In this document: positions 34,852 through 47,839 of the stretch, one piece after another | How the letters are laid out: each line of letters begins with the position of its first letter | How positions within the stretch are numbered: position 1 is the first letter of the stretch | Source: Ancylostoma caninum | Lineage: Eukaryota > Nematoda > Chromadorea > Rhabditida > Ancylostomatidae | Assembly (NCBI GenBank): GCA_037903475.1 | Contig: JBAJFG010000040.1 | Coordinates: 248,001 to 312,000 of the forward strand | Length of the DNA: 64,000 nt | Direction: 5' to 3' | Program-made: the position numbers and the translations under genes | Notes under the pieces: model-generated | Database searches by the model: none | Seen by the model: only the letters and a program-made list of their open reading frames with translations | Told to the model about the DNA's origin: nothing

Positions 34852-37800
34852 ATGAGAACGGGTCTACTCGTATTATTTTCTATATCCTGTATATATTCTA
34901 TAGAACATGATTCGGTGAGTTTTCTATCATTACGTTATGTATTTTGCTTTCAAAATTATTCCTTTTCTTAGGTATGTAACGATGAAGATGATTGTCCTGA
35001 GCCGACACACACAGTGATTCGGTTAGCGAAAAGGGACGACGAGTTGGCACGAAGGCTGGCCGCTGAGCATGGAATGAAAGTGCGGGTAAGGTTCGATTGG
35101 TTCTTGTTCTTCTGGTTCTTCCTGAGGCTCGTCTCACTGTCGACTGACCTCGCTACGCTCTCCTCGTGATCATGCACGGTGTGAAAGTGAAACCGCGAGC
35201 GCGTTTTTTCACTAGTCGTCATTTGAAACCCGTTTCTTGTGCCGCGGAACCGGGATTTTCAATCCAAGAGGTTCTCAAGGCTACATCAATGTAAATATGT
35301 AAATAATCGCTTATGTAAACAGTTTTTGGCAGGCATTTCGGACTACCCGCACATGCCATTCTTGAGTGGGCCATTGTTCACGTACAGGACTCACTTTTGA
35401 AATGTTATTCATGTTGTGGGGAGGGTGTTCACGTCAACAAAGCATATTATGTCTGTCATTTCATTTCCTCTATGTAATCTGTGGTTATGCGCACTTCATG
35501 AAAATCGGGATAGTGACAGCAACACGTTTAATAAATCCCAATACATCACTTCTAGTGATTGACATGAATAGGGTGGCCCTATTTCTGTCCAAAGATTGAA
35601 ATCTGTAGTTAGCTGTAAAATTTGCTATTAGGTGGATGTTTAAAGAGCTATCGGTCATAGAACTAACATAGAACTCGCTCCGTTCATGCGTCTAAGAATG
35701 AAAGAAATATTATTTCCTTTATTTTATTCATGCATGCGATTCAAAGATGTGTCATAAAACGAACAAAAAAAAACAGAGCAGGAGAAATACTTCAAGCTAG
35801 GTTTTGTACTTACTGGAGCCACCGAATCTACAATAGCGTTGAAAGTGGTGCACACCGTTATCATGATTGGTCTGATACATCTCTTCACGAGAATAATATG
35901 CATAGGTTCCCACGAATATTGGTAGCTGCGACTAATGGAACAAGTACAAAACCTTCCCCCCAATAGCTTAGACAAAAGCAGCCAACGTGATCGTCTTGCT
36001 TTTCGCGTCCCTTCTTATTCGTCACCAGCACGCTACTCATTATCAAAATGAGTATAAATTGGTTTTTAAGCGCAACATTATTCACTTTTCTGCATAGATG
36101 CCTTTCTTTTGATCTCTTCAGCTGCTCTCTTTTCTATTAGAGTTTCACTTATTCGTTACAGACAGTTTTTCTTCGTCTGTCGAACTCTGCACCGTCGTAG
36201 AATCACTGTCAAGCTACAATGGAAATGGCTTTGGCCCATCTGCGGCCTCGAGAAGGACGTCGAGCAACCGTGCCACGCGCGCCGTAACCTATGTATTCTG
36301 CTGTTGTTATGCAGTTTCTAGCAGCTTTTCTACCCGATTTTGAAGATTGTCGAGCAAATCGAAAAAAAAAACCCTAGAAATAGCATTCATAGCATTCCGG
36401 CGGCAACGACACCGATCCACTGCGTTCTTCTCGAGGCCGCGAGTTTTGTGGGCAGGCACACATTTCATTCAGCTCTTTATCTTTCTTTTCCAGGGCGAGC
36501 CATTCCTCGATAGCCACTATTTCCTGTATCATGAAGACGAGTCACATTCTCGTCGAAGAAAACGAGCCGCTGTAGAGCGGTTGGATGCTCATCCGGCAGT
36601 CGAATGGTTAGCTGAACAACGACCTCGACGGCGAACGAAAAGAGACTACATTCACAACGATGAACAAGTAGTTGAGGTATGTAGACGTCCGCTTCCTTAT
36701 GCTTTCGTTGTCCAGTTTCTTATACTTACTTAAGGCTATCTATTTTTAGGGAGAAGGACACGCACCTTCAAAGCGCTCATCTGTGCCACAAAGGCGAGCT
36801 GTATCCGGTCGAACAGATTCATCTATTCGACGGCGACAAATTCATTCTGAACCTCGAGAGATTCCCCATCTGCCTTTCCCTGATCCCCTCTACCAAGACC
36901 AGTGGTATTTGGTGAGTAATGCATTCCAATCACTCTAGTAACTTTCTTTCCTTATTCCTCTTGGTTAAGGTGGGTAGAGCCGTGGGAAATTATGACATGA
37001 ACGTCCGCGAGGCATGGCTCTTGGGCTATGCTGGCCGTAACGTCTCAGTTTCTATTCTCGATGATGGGATACAAAGGTTTCGATTCTTCCATCTCCTTTT
37101 GTTTATCAATCCTACATCCTGAGAATGAGATATCTTCAGAGACCATCCCGATCTGATAACTAATTACGACCCATTGGCAAGTACCGATATAAACGATCAT
37201 GATGACGACCCTACTCCACAAAATAATGGCGATAACAAGTGAGTTTTGTCCGAGGAAACTCTCTAATTATCTCAGATCTCTTTTTCGTTGTCTGACTACC
37301 GATTTTTTAATATCAGTTCCTGAGTGTTTTTATAACCGTATTTGCTCAGTGGTTAGTAACGCCCATTTAACAGGCATGGTACTCGCTGTGCTGGAGAAGT
37401 AGCAGCTATCGCTGGCAACAATCACTGTGGCGTTGGTGTCGCTTTCAAGGCAAAGATTGGAGGGGTGCGTTTTAGCAAACTTCTTCGATACCAGTACTTT
37501 TCAGAAAAAAACCTTTTCCACTGTTCGTAATGTTGCACTTATTAGCAATTTGTCGAGGGAGAATCCCTGTCTTGAGAATAGAAAATTTTCAGAAATTCTT
37601 ATTACTTCGAGTCACATCTCGCAATTGAAGTATGAAATCAATTTTTCAACAAGTTAAACACTGGTTCAAAAAGCTCTCGACTTATTCATGCTCTTCATGC
37701 AGAAATCTATAATGTTTTGCATTATTAGAGGCTATTTTTGTTGAAATAGCACTCTCTAATCAAAACACTTATTGTATACGCCACGTTTTGTTTACCCGTC

Positions 37801-40800
37801 GGTAACCTTTTCGTGTTGTTTACAGGTGAGAATGCTTGACGGAGCCGTATCTGATAGTGTGGAGGCTGCTTCGCTGTCATTAAATCAGGTCTGTTTGATG
37901 ATTGACTTAGTAGAGACGCCATTATTGTTGACAAGCTTTGTGTTCTTATTATTTGGAGAATTTTCGACGTTTTTAGCATCATATTGACATCTACTCGGCC
38001 AGTTGGGGACCTGAAGATGACGGAAAAACTTTTGATGGGCCAGGACCTCTCGCCCGAGAGGCATTCTATCGAGGAATCAAGAACGGACGCAACGGAAAGG
38101 GCAATATCTTCGTGTGGGCTAGTGGAAATGGAGGTTCAAGGCGAGTTCGCTATTGTACATATTCCAAAGCAGAAATTGAAATTGTTGTTAGCTGAGTTTT
38201 TTTGTGTCTGAACTGCTATCTTCTTTGTGATTTCCAATTTTATTGTGTTAGTTTGGTCGTTATCTTATTTTTTTTCTTCAGCAAGGTAATAGTGTTCAAT
38301 TAGGCATACACTAATAGGTGGTAAAGCTGATAACCAATCTCTGACTCTGATAACCAATCTCTGACTATGTGTTTAGGTAACTACTGAATATTCACTTAAC
38401 TCTCATTACATAGAGTTGATTCTTTGAATTTTGTGTTTTTTCTTGGTTTACTACTGCAAATAGAGCTGCACATTGATTTGACGGTGGAACGACTTTTTGA
38501 AATTGTCTGTTTTGTCTAATTTTGGTGACTCGTTATTCATCATAATTAATTTCGATTTCGTCCAAGTGTAGCCGTAGTAAACTGTAGAAAAGCTACTTTG
38601 ATAGTATTTTTTGTTGAACGAGATGATACGCCAAATGTGTGCGAAAACTAGTTGGCAGTAGGATTTAAAAAAGACTATTACAACGATACTCATGAATTTC
38701 CACTATGGAAATGTCCAGCTCTTACGCGTTTATTTCACTCTTGCCAGAGTAATCTTGAGGAGTTAGGAAAACAGTCTGAATCTATAATTTTCCAGGCAAG
38801 ACTCATGTTCTGCTGATGGATACACTACATCGGTGTATACTCTCTCCATTTCATCGGCCACATACGACAACCATCGACCTTGGTATTTGGAGGAATGCCC
38901 ATCTTCCATTGCCACCACGTATAGCTCGGCAAACATCAATCAGCCGGCTATTGTAAGTTGTTACTGTTAATCCACTCTTTTCTTTTTTTTTGTTATTTAT
39001 ATGTCCATTTTTGTAACGAATTTCGTTCTTATCCTATTTCACACTAGGTGACCGTTGATGTTCCGGCCGGTTGCACGAAGATGCACACGGGCACTAGCGC
39101 ATCTGCTCCTTTGGCAGCTGGAATTATTGCACTCGCGTTAGAAGCGAAGTTTGTTTTTGAGTTCTCTGTTTCTTTCCGTGTCATTTTCCATGCCAGCTGA
39201 TTATCAAATGTTTAGCCCTGATCTAACATGGAGAGACATGCAGCACATTGTTTTGCGGACCGCTAACCCTACTCCATTGTTAGGAAATCCTGGCTGGTCA
39301 CAAAATGGTGTGGGCAGAATGATTAGCAATAAGTGAGTGGTTATTTCTACAAGATTGCTGAGGCGCACGATTATTACAAGACGAATCTACTTGTATGTTA
39401 GGTTCGGCTATGGCTTGATGGACGGAGGAGCGCTTGTGAAATTGGCCAAAACTTGGAGAACAGTACCGGAGCAGCACATATGCACATACGAGTATAAACT
39501 CGCCGCTCCAAAGTAAATCCTTTTTTTTTCTAATGTTTGAATCACTCACTTTGTTTGCTGTCGCTATTGAGATCCCTTTTTCAGTCCACGACCTATCAAT
39601 GGTCGCTTCCAAATGAACTTTACCCTGGATGTTAACGGCTGTGAATCAGGGACTCCAGTGCTTTACTTGGAACATGTCCAAGTGCACGCAACAGGTAATT
39701 TCCGGTGCACGAAATTAATCTTGTTAACATGTGTACCTATCGTCTTCTTTGTTTTCAGTGCGGTATTCAAAGCGTGGTGATTTAAAGCTCACCTTGTTTT
39801 CTCCATCGAATACCAGATCAGTTTTGTTGCCTCCAAGGCCACAGGTTTGTCAGGAATTTCATGTTGAATTCCTTTGCATAATTTGCACTGATTTGTTTAA
39901 GGATTTCAACACCAACGGGTTCCACAAATGGCCATTCCTTTCCGTGCAGCAGTGGGGAGAAGACCCTCGTGGAACATGGATTCTCATGGTAGAAAGCGTT
40001 ACGAATAACCCAACTGCCACAGGTACGTGCTACTGTTTGACCTCACATTAGTTCAGTTTTGTTCGAGTGTTGAAACATGCTGCTTCCAGGAACTTTCCAT
40101 GATTGGACCCTGTTGTTGTATGGTACAGCTGATCCAGCACAGCCTGGGGATCGAATTCATCCTCCAACACCTGTCCCGTCGCAGTCGGTGCTAGGGCGGA
40201 TACACCAGCTCACGAGTCAGGTCGGGATTCATACCATTATGTCAGACCACAACAAGAAAGGGTAGTGTCAATCCAGAACGCATAGAAATGTGTATCTAAG
40301 TAAAGGAACTACGTTTGAAACGGAGCACACATAGCTTGGGAGGAAGAACGTATCTCCCGCCTCAGAAATAACATAGGCGCGTTCCAATGTGCCTTATTAT
40401 ATTGCCCCTTCGGGCTTTTCTGGAGAGGATGTGCGTGAATATGTTTGGAAATTTTTGCCAAAAAGCGCTTGACAATCTTGAATTGGCTGTTGTTTTGACA
40501 TGAACAATTAGTAGCATGATTTATAGTGGTCCTATCACTCGAAAATTGAATTAAACAGTGCAGTATTTTGTTAGTTGTTAGTAGGAATGTGACTGGACTG
40601 GTAGAAGCATTGTGTCAAGTTCTGGGGTCTACCGTTTCTTGCTGAGTTCTGTTAAAGTTGGTGTGTAGAAAAGTAGACGATGTTGCAACCCGTACTTTCT
40701 GCTCGTTTGGACGTTCGTTGTCAAAGCGATACGAACAGAACGGGTTCAGCGTGTGATGATTATAAAGTAGATTATGCACCTTTTCATGTGTAGACTGTCC

Positions 40801-43800
40801 GTTTTTGTTTGCTTCGCTTCTATAGTCTTCAATCACTGCACTTTTTTGTGCTCACATGCATCGCTTTTTTATGTCAGTCCGTCCTTCCTTTAATACTGCC
40901 ACTAACCAGCGCGCCTCATTCGCTTGCTGCTTCTTCCTGGGTGCGGAATGTACGGTGCGATCGAAGGCTAATTGCTCATGAGTTGCGAAAATCTCGCACC
41001 TGACTCGCACGCAGCATTGACTGCCGTTGCTTTTTTCGGTCTATGTCCTCTAAAGCTAGACAGAGCAGATGTCGAGACAGCTTGGACGAATCCTTGCGCA
41101 GCATGGAACAACACCTTTTTTATGCCTTGATTTGAAACCTAACTAGATCAGCAAAAGGTGGAGCTAACTTTGTGCAAGAGTAGAAATTCAAATTGAATTG
41201 AGAATTTGTTTTCGAATTGAAGTATTTCTTGCAGCGAACATTCAGAACAAGCAATAGCAAAACAGTTAGAAGTCAAATGTTGTGGGTAGTCCCCATGAAA
41301 CATCTAGAATTTTTTAAATGTTGTTATCGTTCATTTAGGAATTTTTTGTTGTTATGGAATTGATTCTCTTTCTAATTAGGACCAAACTACGTTGAAGCTA
41401 TCATCGTAGACAAACCTTCAGAGTAAATGATTGATGTTTTGGCGCCCTGAAAAAGTAAGGCGTAAAGTTGCGTCCGAATAAGAGATTGAAGAATTTGTGA
41501 GCAGGGAAACCTTTGGCTAAATATTTCAAATTCAAAAACATAAGCAAGATACGCCTATTCTTTGATTTTGCTCACTGATTTAATCCGAGAGAGGTGCGAA
41601 CCACTACTAACTACCGGAGCTCATCTGACATTGCTGACAAGTGACTTTGGATCGCACCGAACACTCGCCACCCTTTCGTTGTGCAGCGGAACATATATGG
41701 TGTCTTGTCGTCGAATGCCGTAGCGAATGTGCTTTTCTTCACGTACTTACCGCGTGTCGCGTGCAAGTGAATGATCTTATGGTGGTGGTCATGCCGTATT
41801 GTTGGTGTCTTCCAGAAATTTCCGAAGCGTCCAACGGCGTTCTCCCGCACTCGGCAATTCCCGATTCCTGGTGCTGCCACAGCCCCTCACCGATCGCCGT
41901 TTTTGCGACCGACCGCCTCCAGAGTACACTCCTCGCGCCCGTTGTTTAATACCTCCGGCCAGTGGGTGTTCAGCACGAGGGCGAACCAATGGGTGTGGGT
42001 AAATAATCAGCGACACCGACAGCATAAACGAGTTCGTCGGTTCTAGAGCCGCAGTTTGCATGGGGTTCGGTGGTAGGCTTCACTGTCACTCACTCGGCGC
42101 CCACGACCAAACATGTTCCGCTGTTCACGCGCGAAGATGCCAGCAAGAGCGAAGCGTTCTCACTACAGATGACGTTCCCCGTAATGTTGATGGTCGTGCA
42201 AGCAGTCGTGCTGCTAGTGATCGCGATCTCCGCCGCGATCGCTTGTCGTCGCGCGAGCTCGCCGCCGATGTTCGTCGAGTCTGCCACTACTGAATTCCAA
42301 TCCCCACCTCAACACGAATCCCCAGCTGCTAGCGGCAACGGTGCATGTACTCACTGATTTATCTTCCCGACAGATGAAACAGACATGAAAGCGCGTGCGT
42401 GGTTCATTACAAGGGTATTGCTTTGCGTGTACTTCTGGTCATTCCTTTCTCTCTATTGTCATTCTCCATTTCACTCACCTGAACGCAAACCTCGCATGTA
42501 GTTCCTCCTCTTGCCTTCTTCTTCTGCTCCTTCTATCTCCAGCTCCTCCAAACCTCAGCCAGGAGTGGTTTAGTTGCAATGTTTAGTCTCCGCCAACGAG
42601 CTACGATCGTTTGAAGAATTATTTCAATGTGGTTTTTGCTAAAATGTTCGGAGGTGCGTGAACGGACTCCTTTCTCCTCTTGTTTCTTGTGCTTGTCAGG
42701 TTCTTGGCGAACTTTAGATTGGTTCCTCTCTTATGTTCTCTATGTTGCTGATATGTAACTTTTATCTTTCGTTTCTGCCCTGTTTTAAATTCAGGATGAT
42801 GTATTTATAGGTTTTCATATGTTACTTGTTAGCAGAGGATTTAGGATTAAGAGAATCATGTGCTACTCACGTTTAATTTTTTATCGTCCTAATCACGCAA
42901 GCCTAACCTAAGTGAAAGTTTTTTATTCTACTGAAATAGTATGCGGTTTGCGGATTCGCATGATAATCGTTGTGATGTGTATGTTTGTACTATATTGATT
43001 GATCCATATTGAAGACGTGCCTTGAAGAGAAGAATTTATAGAGCTGTGAATAAATTGTTCCTCTGTTTTGTGTTGTGGTGCTGTCCAAGCCGGTGAAACG
43101 GCCTATATGGAAACGTCGTTGGTGCGTTCGTGGTGGTGGACGTGGCTTTCTCTGTACCCGTTTCGTTGCTTTCGGGTTCAGTTGCGACCTTTATCACTTC
43201 ACCTCTTTCTTCTATCTACTCGTGTTTCACTACTTCTGGGTATAGCATGCAGCACTTGAAGTTGTCATAGTGCACAGGTCTAGAAGACCACCACAATAAT
43301 ACAAAACATAAGTAGCTCATTGGATTTTCTAATACTTGTTAGCTCTTTGCTTTTAGAAGAATAGTAGAGTTTCATGCGTGTAAAGCTATTGGTGTACTCC
43401 AAAGCAAATATTAGAAAGTAGAAACAGCAGCTTGTGAAATTAACTTCACCTAATGCTATGTTGATTCGGTAGTTAATCGAATATTCACCGTTCGGTGCAA
43501 ACCAGAACAACAGCCTACGGGCCAGAGAGAAAGGGAAGGGTACAAATACTGTTTTCGGAACTTTCGCTGTTGTTAGCGCAAATTGAAGGGTGAGGTTCCG
43601 TCTCGGCTTCTTGAAGGCGCGGAGATGCCCGCAAAATGTACACGTTCAATGAAATAAGAAATTTTTAAATTTCAATATCGAAAAACTAGGTATGGACTGA
43701 AAGTTAAACCATTTCGCCTTTCCAGTTTTTAGATGCTTATACTGCTGTTATGATGAGAGCCCGTAAATCATTAGAAATCTGTTTTGCTCAATTATGGAAA

Positions 43801-46074
43801 GAAAAGCATAAAACCACGGTCTTATAAGGAAGGAGATGTGTCCACATTGAATGGTGGCTTTCCGCTGAAGTTTTTTTTTCACCAAGGGTGAAAGCTGGAA
43901 GAAAAGGACAGCGCCAAACCGCGTGATAGTCGGCATGTGATGAGTTAGAATATGTGCTTACCGTTCAGCGCGGAAGTGGCAATTTTCGGCACAAATATGT
44001 GCAACCGTCACCGTTTTTGAAACAAACCATATTGCTGTGGTGACTACTTCGATTAATAGATGCATTAAATACATGTTGCATAAAGACGGGAGTTCACAAC
44101 ATGTAAAACTTGAAACAAAAATGGATAGAAACAACCCAAAGTGCTATTTGGTCAAGCATCTGTCTTTTCCCATGCTGTATGCGGAGAAAATAGCTACCTG
44201 GCGTCTTTCCTTTCTGAGAGCATGGAATTTCTGCGTCTCCTATCAGACCTTAACTTTTCCGTTAGAGAGGATAGTGAATTTCACATTTGCATCGAAAGAT
44301 TTTTACATTCTGATAACGGCCGTACTCTTCAGACCGATCATAGCGAGCCGGTGTCGTTCGGAGATCTGAGTTCGGTCGGAGATTGCCATCCTGAATGTGA
44401 CGGCGGATGTTCGGAAAGCCGATCGGCTGTCGCGTGTTTCCGCTGCAAACATTTCACACAAACACTTCGCAACAAAGCTGGAAATGGATTCAAGTGTGTC
44501 GCTTCAACCTCAGAGTAATTTCTCAAACAAGGTTTCTGTTGATTCTAGGTGTGTTGCTCACTGCGATGACACGTATTATTTGGACGGTGCCAATTGCAAG
44601 ATGTGCTCGCCGCATTGTCATTCCTGCACTCAAGCTGAGGTTAGAACGTCTCTAAAATAGTGATACATTGCAAGAACGAACGGTTTTCTTGGTGCTCATA
44701 CGTCAATGCAGCTAGGATATCCTGCTGTGCCAATAAACAAGATCGAATATTAGTTAATGACCGTGGATGCATGAAATCCTCTTCGCATTGTTCTGCAATA
44801 TCCCCTTTCGCTACAGAAACAGAGTCTTAGTTGGGTGTTATGCTCCACGGTGAGTTTAACGGCATCCTTAGATGGCTTGTTCATATTCAGTTTGGATTGA
44901 ATTAGCATAATTAGTGCACCTTGTTAAAAAAGAATTGATCAAAAGTCAAACCTAAAGGGGTTAGCGAAGTAGGATAATGAGAAAAGAATGTGTATTAGTG
45001 TAGTTTTTCGGTCAGATTAATGAATCACAGCCGCTCTGCCAGTGTAGATATTCTGTGAGATTCATTCATAATGTGAGAATATGATGTTATGGTCCGATTG
45101 TACAGATGTACAGTAGCAAATGCGCTTTTCAGATATGCGAGACATGTCCTGGCGCCCAGCTTTTAGTGTATGTGCAGCATTCACCACAATATGGAAAATG
45201 CGTGGATAAATGTGGTGAAGGCCAAGTGGCAGACTGTGAGTTCTTGCTGCTCGCTTTACTTCTGTGATAATTTTTTTTTTGATTAAGATGAGACAAATTT
45301 GGTACAAGCTCGTTGTGTTCTTCGTGCGGACCGATGCGGTGTCGGCTACTATCTTAACGGTGTTGGGAAATGTGATCAGTGTGATGCAGCTTGTGCTACA
45401 TGCCATGGACCGGGTACGTCAACTCTTCCTCACAGTTTCCTCCAATCTTGGTATCATAGTGTATGTTGTTTATAGTGAGAAGTGTTTTTTAGGTTCATTA
45501 GGTTGTGATACCTGTGCTAAAGGATATGGAAATCGTTCCACTGGTTACTGCAGACAGTGTTGCACGGAAGGACAGTCCCCGGATAACTTCCGATGTGGTA
45601 AGTGAACGGTCATTTTTGTGTGATGGGCTTGTAGTCAAACCGTGCTACAAAATTATTTTGACCACCGTAATTTCTGTTGCTTCGACAATTTTTCGACAGA
45701 AATTCTTTTTTTTTTGTTAAATTTTTTATTATCCCCGATTCCAGAGGACTGCTCACCGAATGCGAAGTATCCTCCACGTGGTCATCGAGGTTCTAGCCTT
45801 TTCTGGTCCTTTATCTGGGTTTTCGTAGTGGTTGCCGTCGTATCGTTCTTCGGTTCGGTGGCTTACTGTGTACTGAGGGACGATCGCAATCAAATCGAGT
45901 AAGTGTCGACTTTGTTTGATCATGACTGACCACCGCTTATCTCAAAAGCTTTTTTCTTCTAGCTACACACCTCTTCCTCATTACAACAGCCACACTGATG
46001 AAGTGCACATATTGGACTCAGAATCCGATGAAGAAGAAGAACTCGTCCTCGACTCCAAAGGAGTTGAAATTTGA
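34852..46074 (+). CDS. bli-4: BLI-4-like furin/kexin proprotein convertase (long isoform, 24 exons)
   Basis: Exons: 34852-34914, 34972-35085, 36494-36676, 36750-36911, 36970-37076, 37140-37238, 37374-37464, 37826-37888, 37977-38140, 38796-38952, 39048-39148, 39216-39332, 39402-39512, 39585-39694, 39759-39844, 39902-40022, 40090-40220, 44333-44493, 44549-44639, 45133-45235, 45288-45413, 45493-45597, 45745-45898, 45963-46074. Phases agree throughout, giving 943 residues. Signal peptide 1-17; prodomain with the autocleavage site RTKR at 106-109 and an internal RRKR at 80-83. The subtilisin domain has catalytic D205 (ILDDGI), H244 (HGTRCAGE), oxyanion N345 (ASGNGG) and S418 (GTSASAP). The P domain ends near 590. 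Next come a furin-type Cys-rich region (about 678-860), a transmembrane helix 874-899, and a cytosolic tail with YTPL and an acidic DSESDEEEE cluster typical of TGN sorting. The product would process secreted and cuticle precursors after dibasic sites. Similarity to C. elegans BLI-4 is very high, from memory. Confidence 0.95.
36217..36460. mobile_element. diverged copy of the CAGTG/GGCCCATC MITE in bli-4 intron 2
   Basis: GGCCCATCTGCGGCCTCGAG near the left end and CTCGAGGCCGCGAG near the right end form the same inverted arms as the element at 15759-16025. The left end follows TA (36215-36216). The right terminus has decayed, so the end is approximate. Confidence 0.55.
38141..38795 (+). other. 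bli-4: bli-4 intron 9 with a GC donor (GC-AG intron)
   Basis: The exon ends TTCAAG and the intron begins GCGAGT. Only this donor joins exon 9 to the acceptor TTTCCAG at 38795 in frame, restoring the conserved [12 protein letters not shown]. The nearest GT donor (38146) would shift the frame. GC-AG introns are a known minor class. A 19-bp tandem duplication (GATAACCAATCTCTGACT) lies at 38329-38367. Confidence 0.75.
40090..40265 (+). CDS. bli-4: alternative short C-terminus of bli-4 (exon 17 read-through)
   Basis: If the donor at 40221 is not used, exon 17 stays open for 14 more codons ([14 protein letters not shown]) to a TAG at 40263-40265. This would give a soluble convertase of 674 residues that ends after the P domain, without the Cys-rich region or membrane anchor. 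C. elegans bli-4 is known to make several isoforms that share the catalytic N-terminal part and differ in the C-terminus, so this is plausible. It is unproven without transcripts. Confidence 0.55.
41816..42357 (+). CDS. bli-4: candidate alternative bli-4 3' exons encoding a different membrane anchor
   Basis: Within intron 17, exon A (41816-41998) starts after TCTTCCAG and ends at GTAAAT. Exon B (42055-42357) starts after CCGCAG and ends with TGA. Both are phase 0 and match the phase 0 end of exon 17 (…LTSQ). The joined product would be [12 protein letters not shown]…, then [13 protein letters not shown], then [16 protein letters not shown], then a hydrophobic helix ([20 protein letters not shown]) and a short CRRASSPP tail. 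An AATAAA lies at 43049. This would replace the Cys-rich/TM tail with a shorter anchored tail of about 161 residues. Against it, the acceptor of exon B lacks a strong pyrimidine tract, and a separate nested gene is possible. Confidence 0.45.
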
Positions 46075-47229
46075 TGGGTCGATTGTGTTTGGAGGAAGCA
46101 GACACCGGTTTCCTATAGCAGCTCTTAGAAAGAGTAAGTTTTCAGATTGAGACTGGATCTGTTCTCTGCTAAGGCGGAAAACTCTTCTCCTGAGTTCAAA
46201 TGATATCGTTGTTATGGCATTCCTTTCTTCCACTTTGTTAGATTTCACTTGGATTGGATGTTGAAATAGCTTCTAGTAATTTCTGCGTATTGTATTCATT
46301 TTCTTTCCCTTCCATTTCTTTTTTCTTCATTTCTCTTACTACTTCACATACCTCTGTTTTCATTGTGTGCATAATACGAGGTGAGGATCGGGAACTTCAC
46401 CATCTATCATAGTTAATTAATGCAGAAGGACTCAAGGCAGTCTTTGCCGTAGAGTTGCTCTCTTACCACTTTATTGTTCCATTTGGTTACTATTGCCTTT
46501 TTCAACAATCTGTGCTTTTTTTCTCATCGAAAGCCAATACATTTCCGGATTGCTCGTGCCTTCACTCTTTTGTATCTTTTATCAGAAGTTCTATGACCAT
46601 CCTATCGTATTTTCACTTTATCTGCTACAGGCTCTACAGGTGATCAAGTAATATTTGGCAACTTCTTGCGACCATATTGTTAATTTGTACATTCTATCAT
46701 TGAGATTCTTCCATATCAAATGTATTAATTTTGATGTTCGTTGGCTATAAGAAGATTAATTTTATTTATAAACGAATTTCTTGGTGATGCGGGTCTCATG
46801 TTGTGCTATCACTGCACCATTTGTTCACTTTCAGCTGCAAATGTGAGGATAGGGTGACTCAATAGTTCTTGAACGTGATTCATGACTGACGACTAGTAAT
46901 CGTGGCTTGGCTAAGCAACCATGCCAGTTTCTTTACTTCCTTATTCGAAATACTGATTGCGTTCATGATTTTCTTCCTCATTAGCACCCAGGAAGATCTC
47001 TTGGATAGGATGAAGTGGTCGGCGTTGATCTCTCCCGGCATGTGGGATGTGGCACGCATTCAATTTTGGAATTTTGTCGTAGAGGCATTCACTGCGCATG
47101 TGTCCTATGTGTACAGTGACTTGCGGCGAAGTAAGGCGTGGGGAGGGGAGCATCCGATGTACCGAGTCAATGCTTCATCCTCCCAGACTCTTCTGGTACC
47201 AATTTACCGACCCCGGAGGGATGTACGAC
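46075..47229 (+). other. 3' flank of bli-4
   Basis: This is probably 3' untranslated region followed by intergenic sequence. I do not see a clear AATAAA close to the stop. Near 47100-47229 begins the body of the SINE described next. Confidence 0.35.
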
Positions 47230-47308
47230 TTGGTTGGCCTCGGGCGGGATCGAACCGTCGATCGTGCAAGCGAACAGCAGGCCTCTTACCACTGTTCCAC
47301 GTGCGTCC
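47230..47308 (-). mobile_element. tRNA-derived SINE head
   Basis: On the minus strand an A-box-like TGGAACAGTGGTAAGAGG (47299-47282) and a perfect B box GGTTCGATCCC (47256-47246) are spaced as in a tRNA gene. The ends that should form the acceptor stem are not complementary and the anticodon arm is irregular. This is therefore a tRNA-related retroposon rather than a functional tRNA. Its non-tRNA body probably extends towards about 47100. Confidence 0.6.
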
Positions 47309-47839
47309 TTCGACTGTATAAGAAAACCAATCATTTTCCTGAGCTGCTCTGTGTCGCCTCGTCCTCAAATGGACTGATGAGAAGAAGGGTCATTTTCCAC
47401 AGAGATGAAGGTGATCAAGCAGAATTTCTTCACCACGGAGGGATGCGCAATCAGTAAACGAACTATGCGTCATTTCCCGGTGATTTAACCGATAATAAAC
47501 ATTACATTACATCCCTTCACGGTGCTTTAAGCCGTCTCTTCAAAAGTAAAGCGCTCTCTTGCTTTTGCCGTATGTGGAGCAATGATCAATGCAAGAATGT
47601 ATGCAGGGAAAGTTGCAGAAGACAAATTGCTTCCACTGATTTGAACCTACTTCGATATTAGACCTGAAATCTTTAGGCACGAGGTATAACAAGTGTAAAC
47701 ATCAAAATGATCTACAAATGAACCGCAGGCGGATATGAGCGACAGACATAGCAGGCGACCATGAGCTAAGGAGTTGTCCACCAAGATGCGTGTCCTTTAT
47801 ACACCTGTATTAAGCTTCACCGAGATGGCAAGCAAAGGT
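47309..47839. other. unassigned intergenic sequence
   Basis: I see nothing recognisable. Confidence 0.3.

Noticed and set aside
38329..38367. Tandem duplication GATAACCAATCTCTGACT as the start of a CRISPR or satellite array
   Set aside because: Only two units inside a host intron of a eukaryotic gene; a simple tandem duplication.
44037..44332. Open frame immediately before bli-4 exon 18 as an extended exon
   Set aside because: It is not in the phase needed after exon 17, and the acceptor at 44331-44332 gives the expected Cys-rich sequence.
46902..47321. 139-codon plus-strand frame
   Set aside because: Its C-terminal part is the reverse translation of the SINE tRNA-like head; the remainder has no motif.
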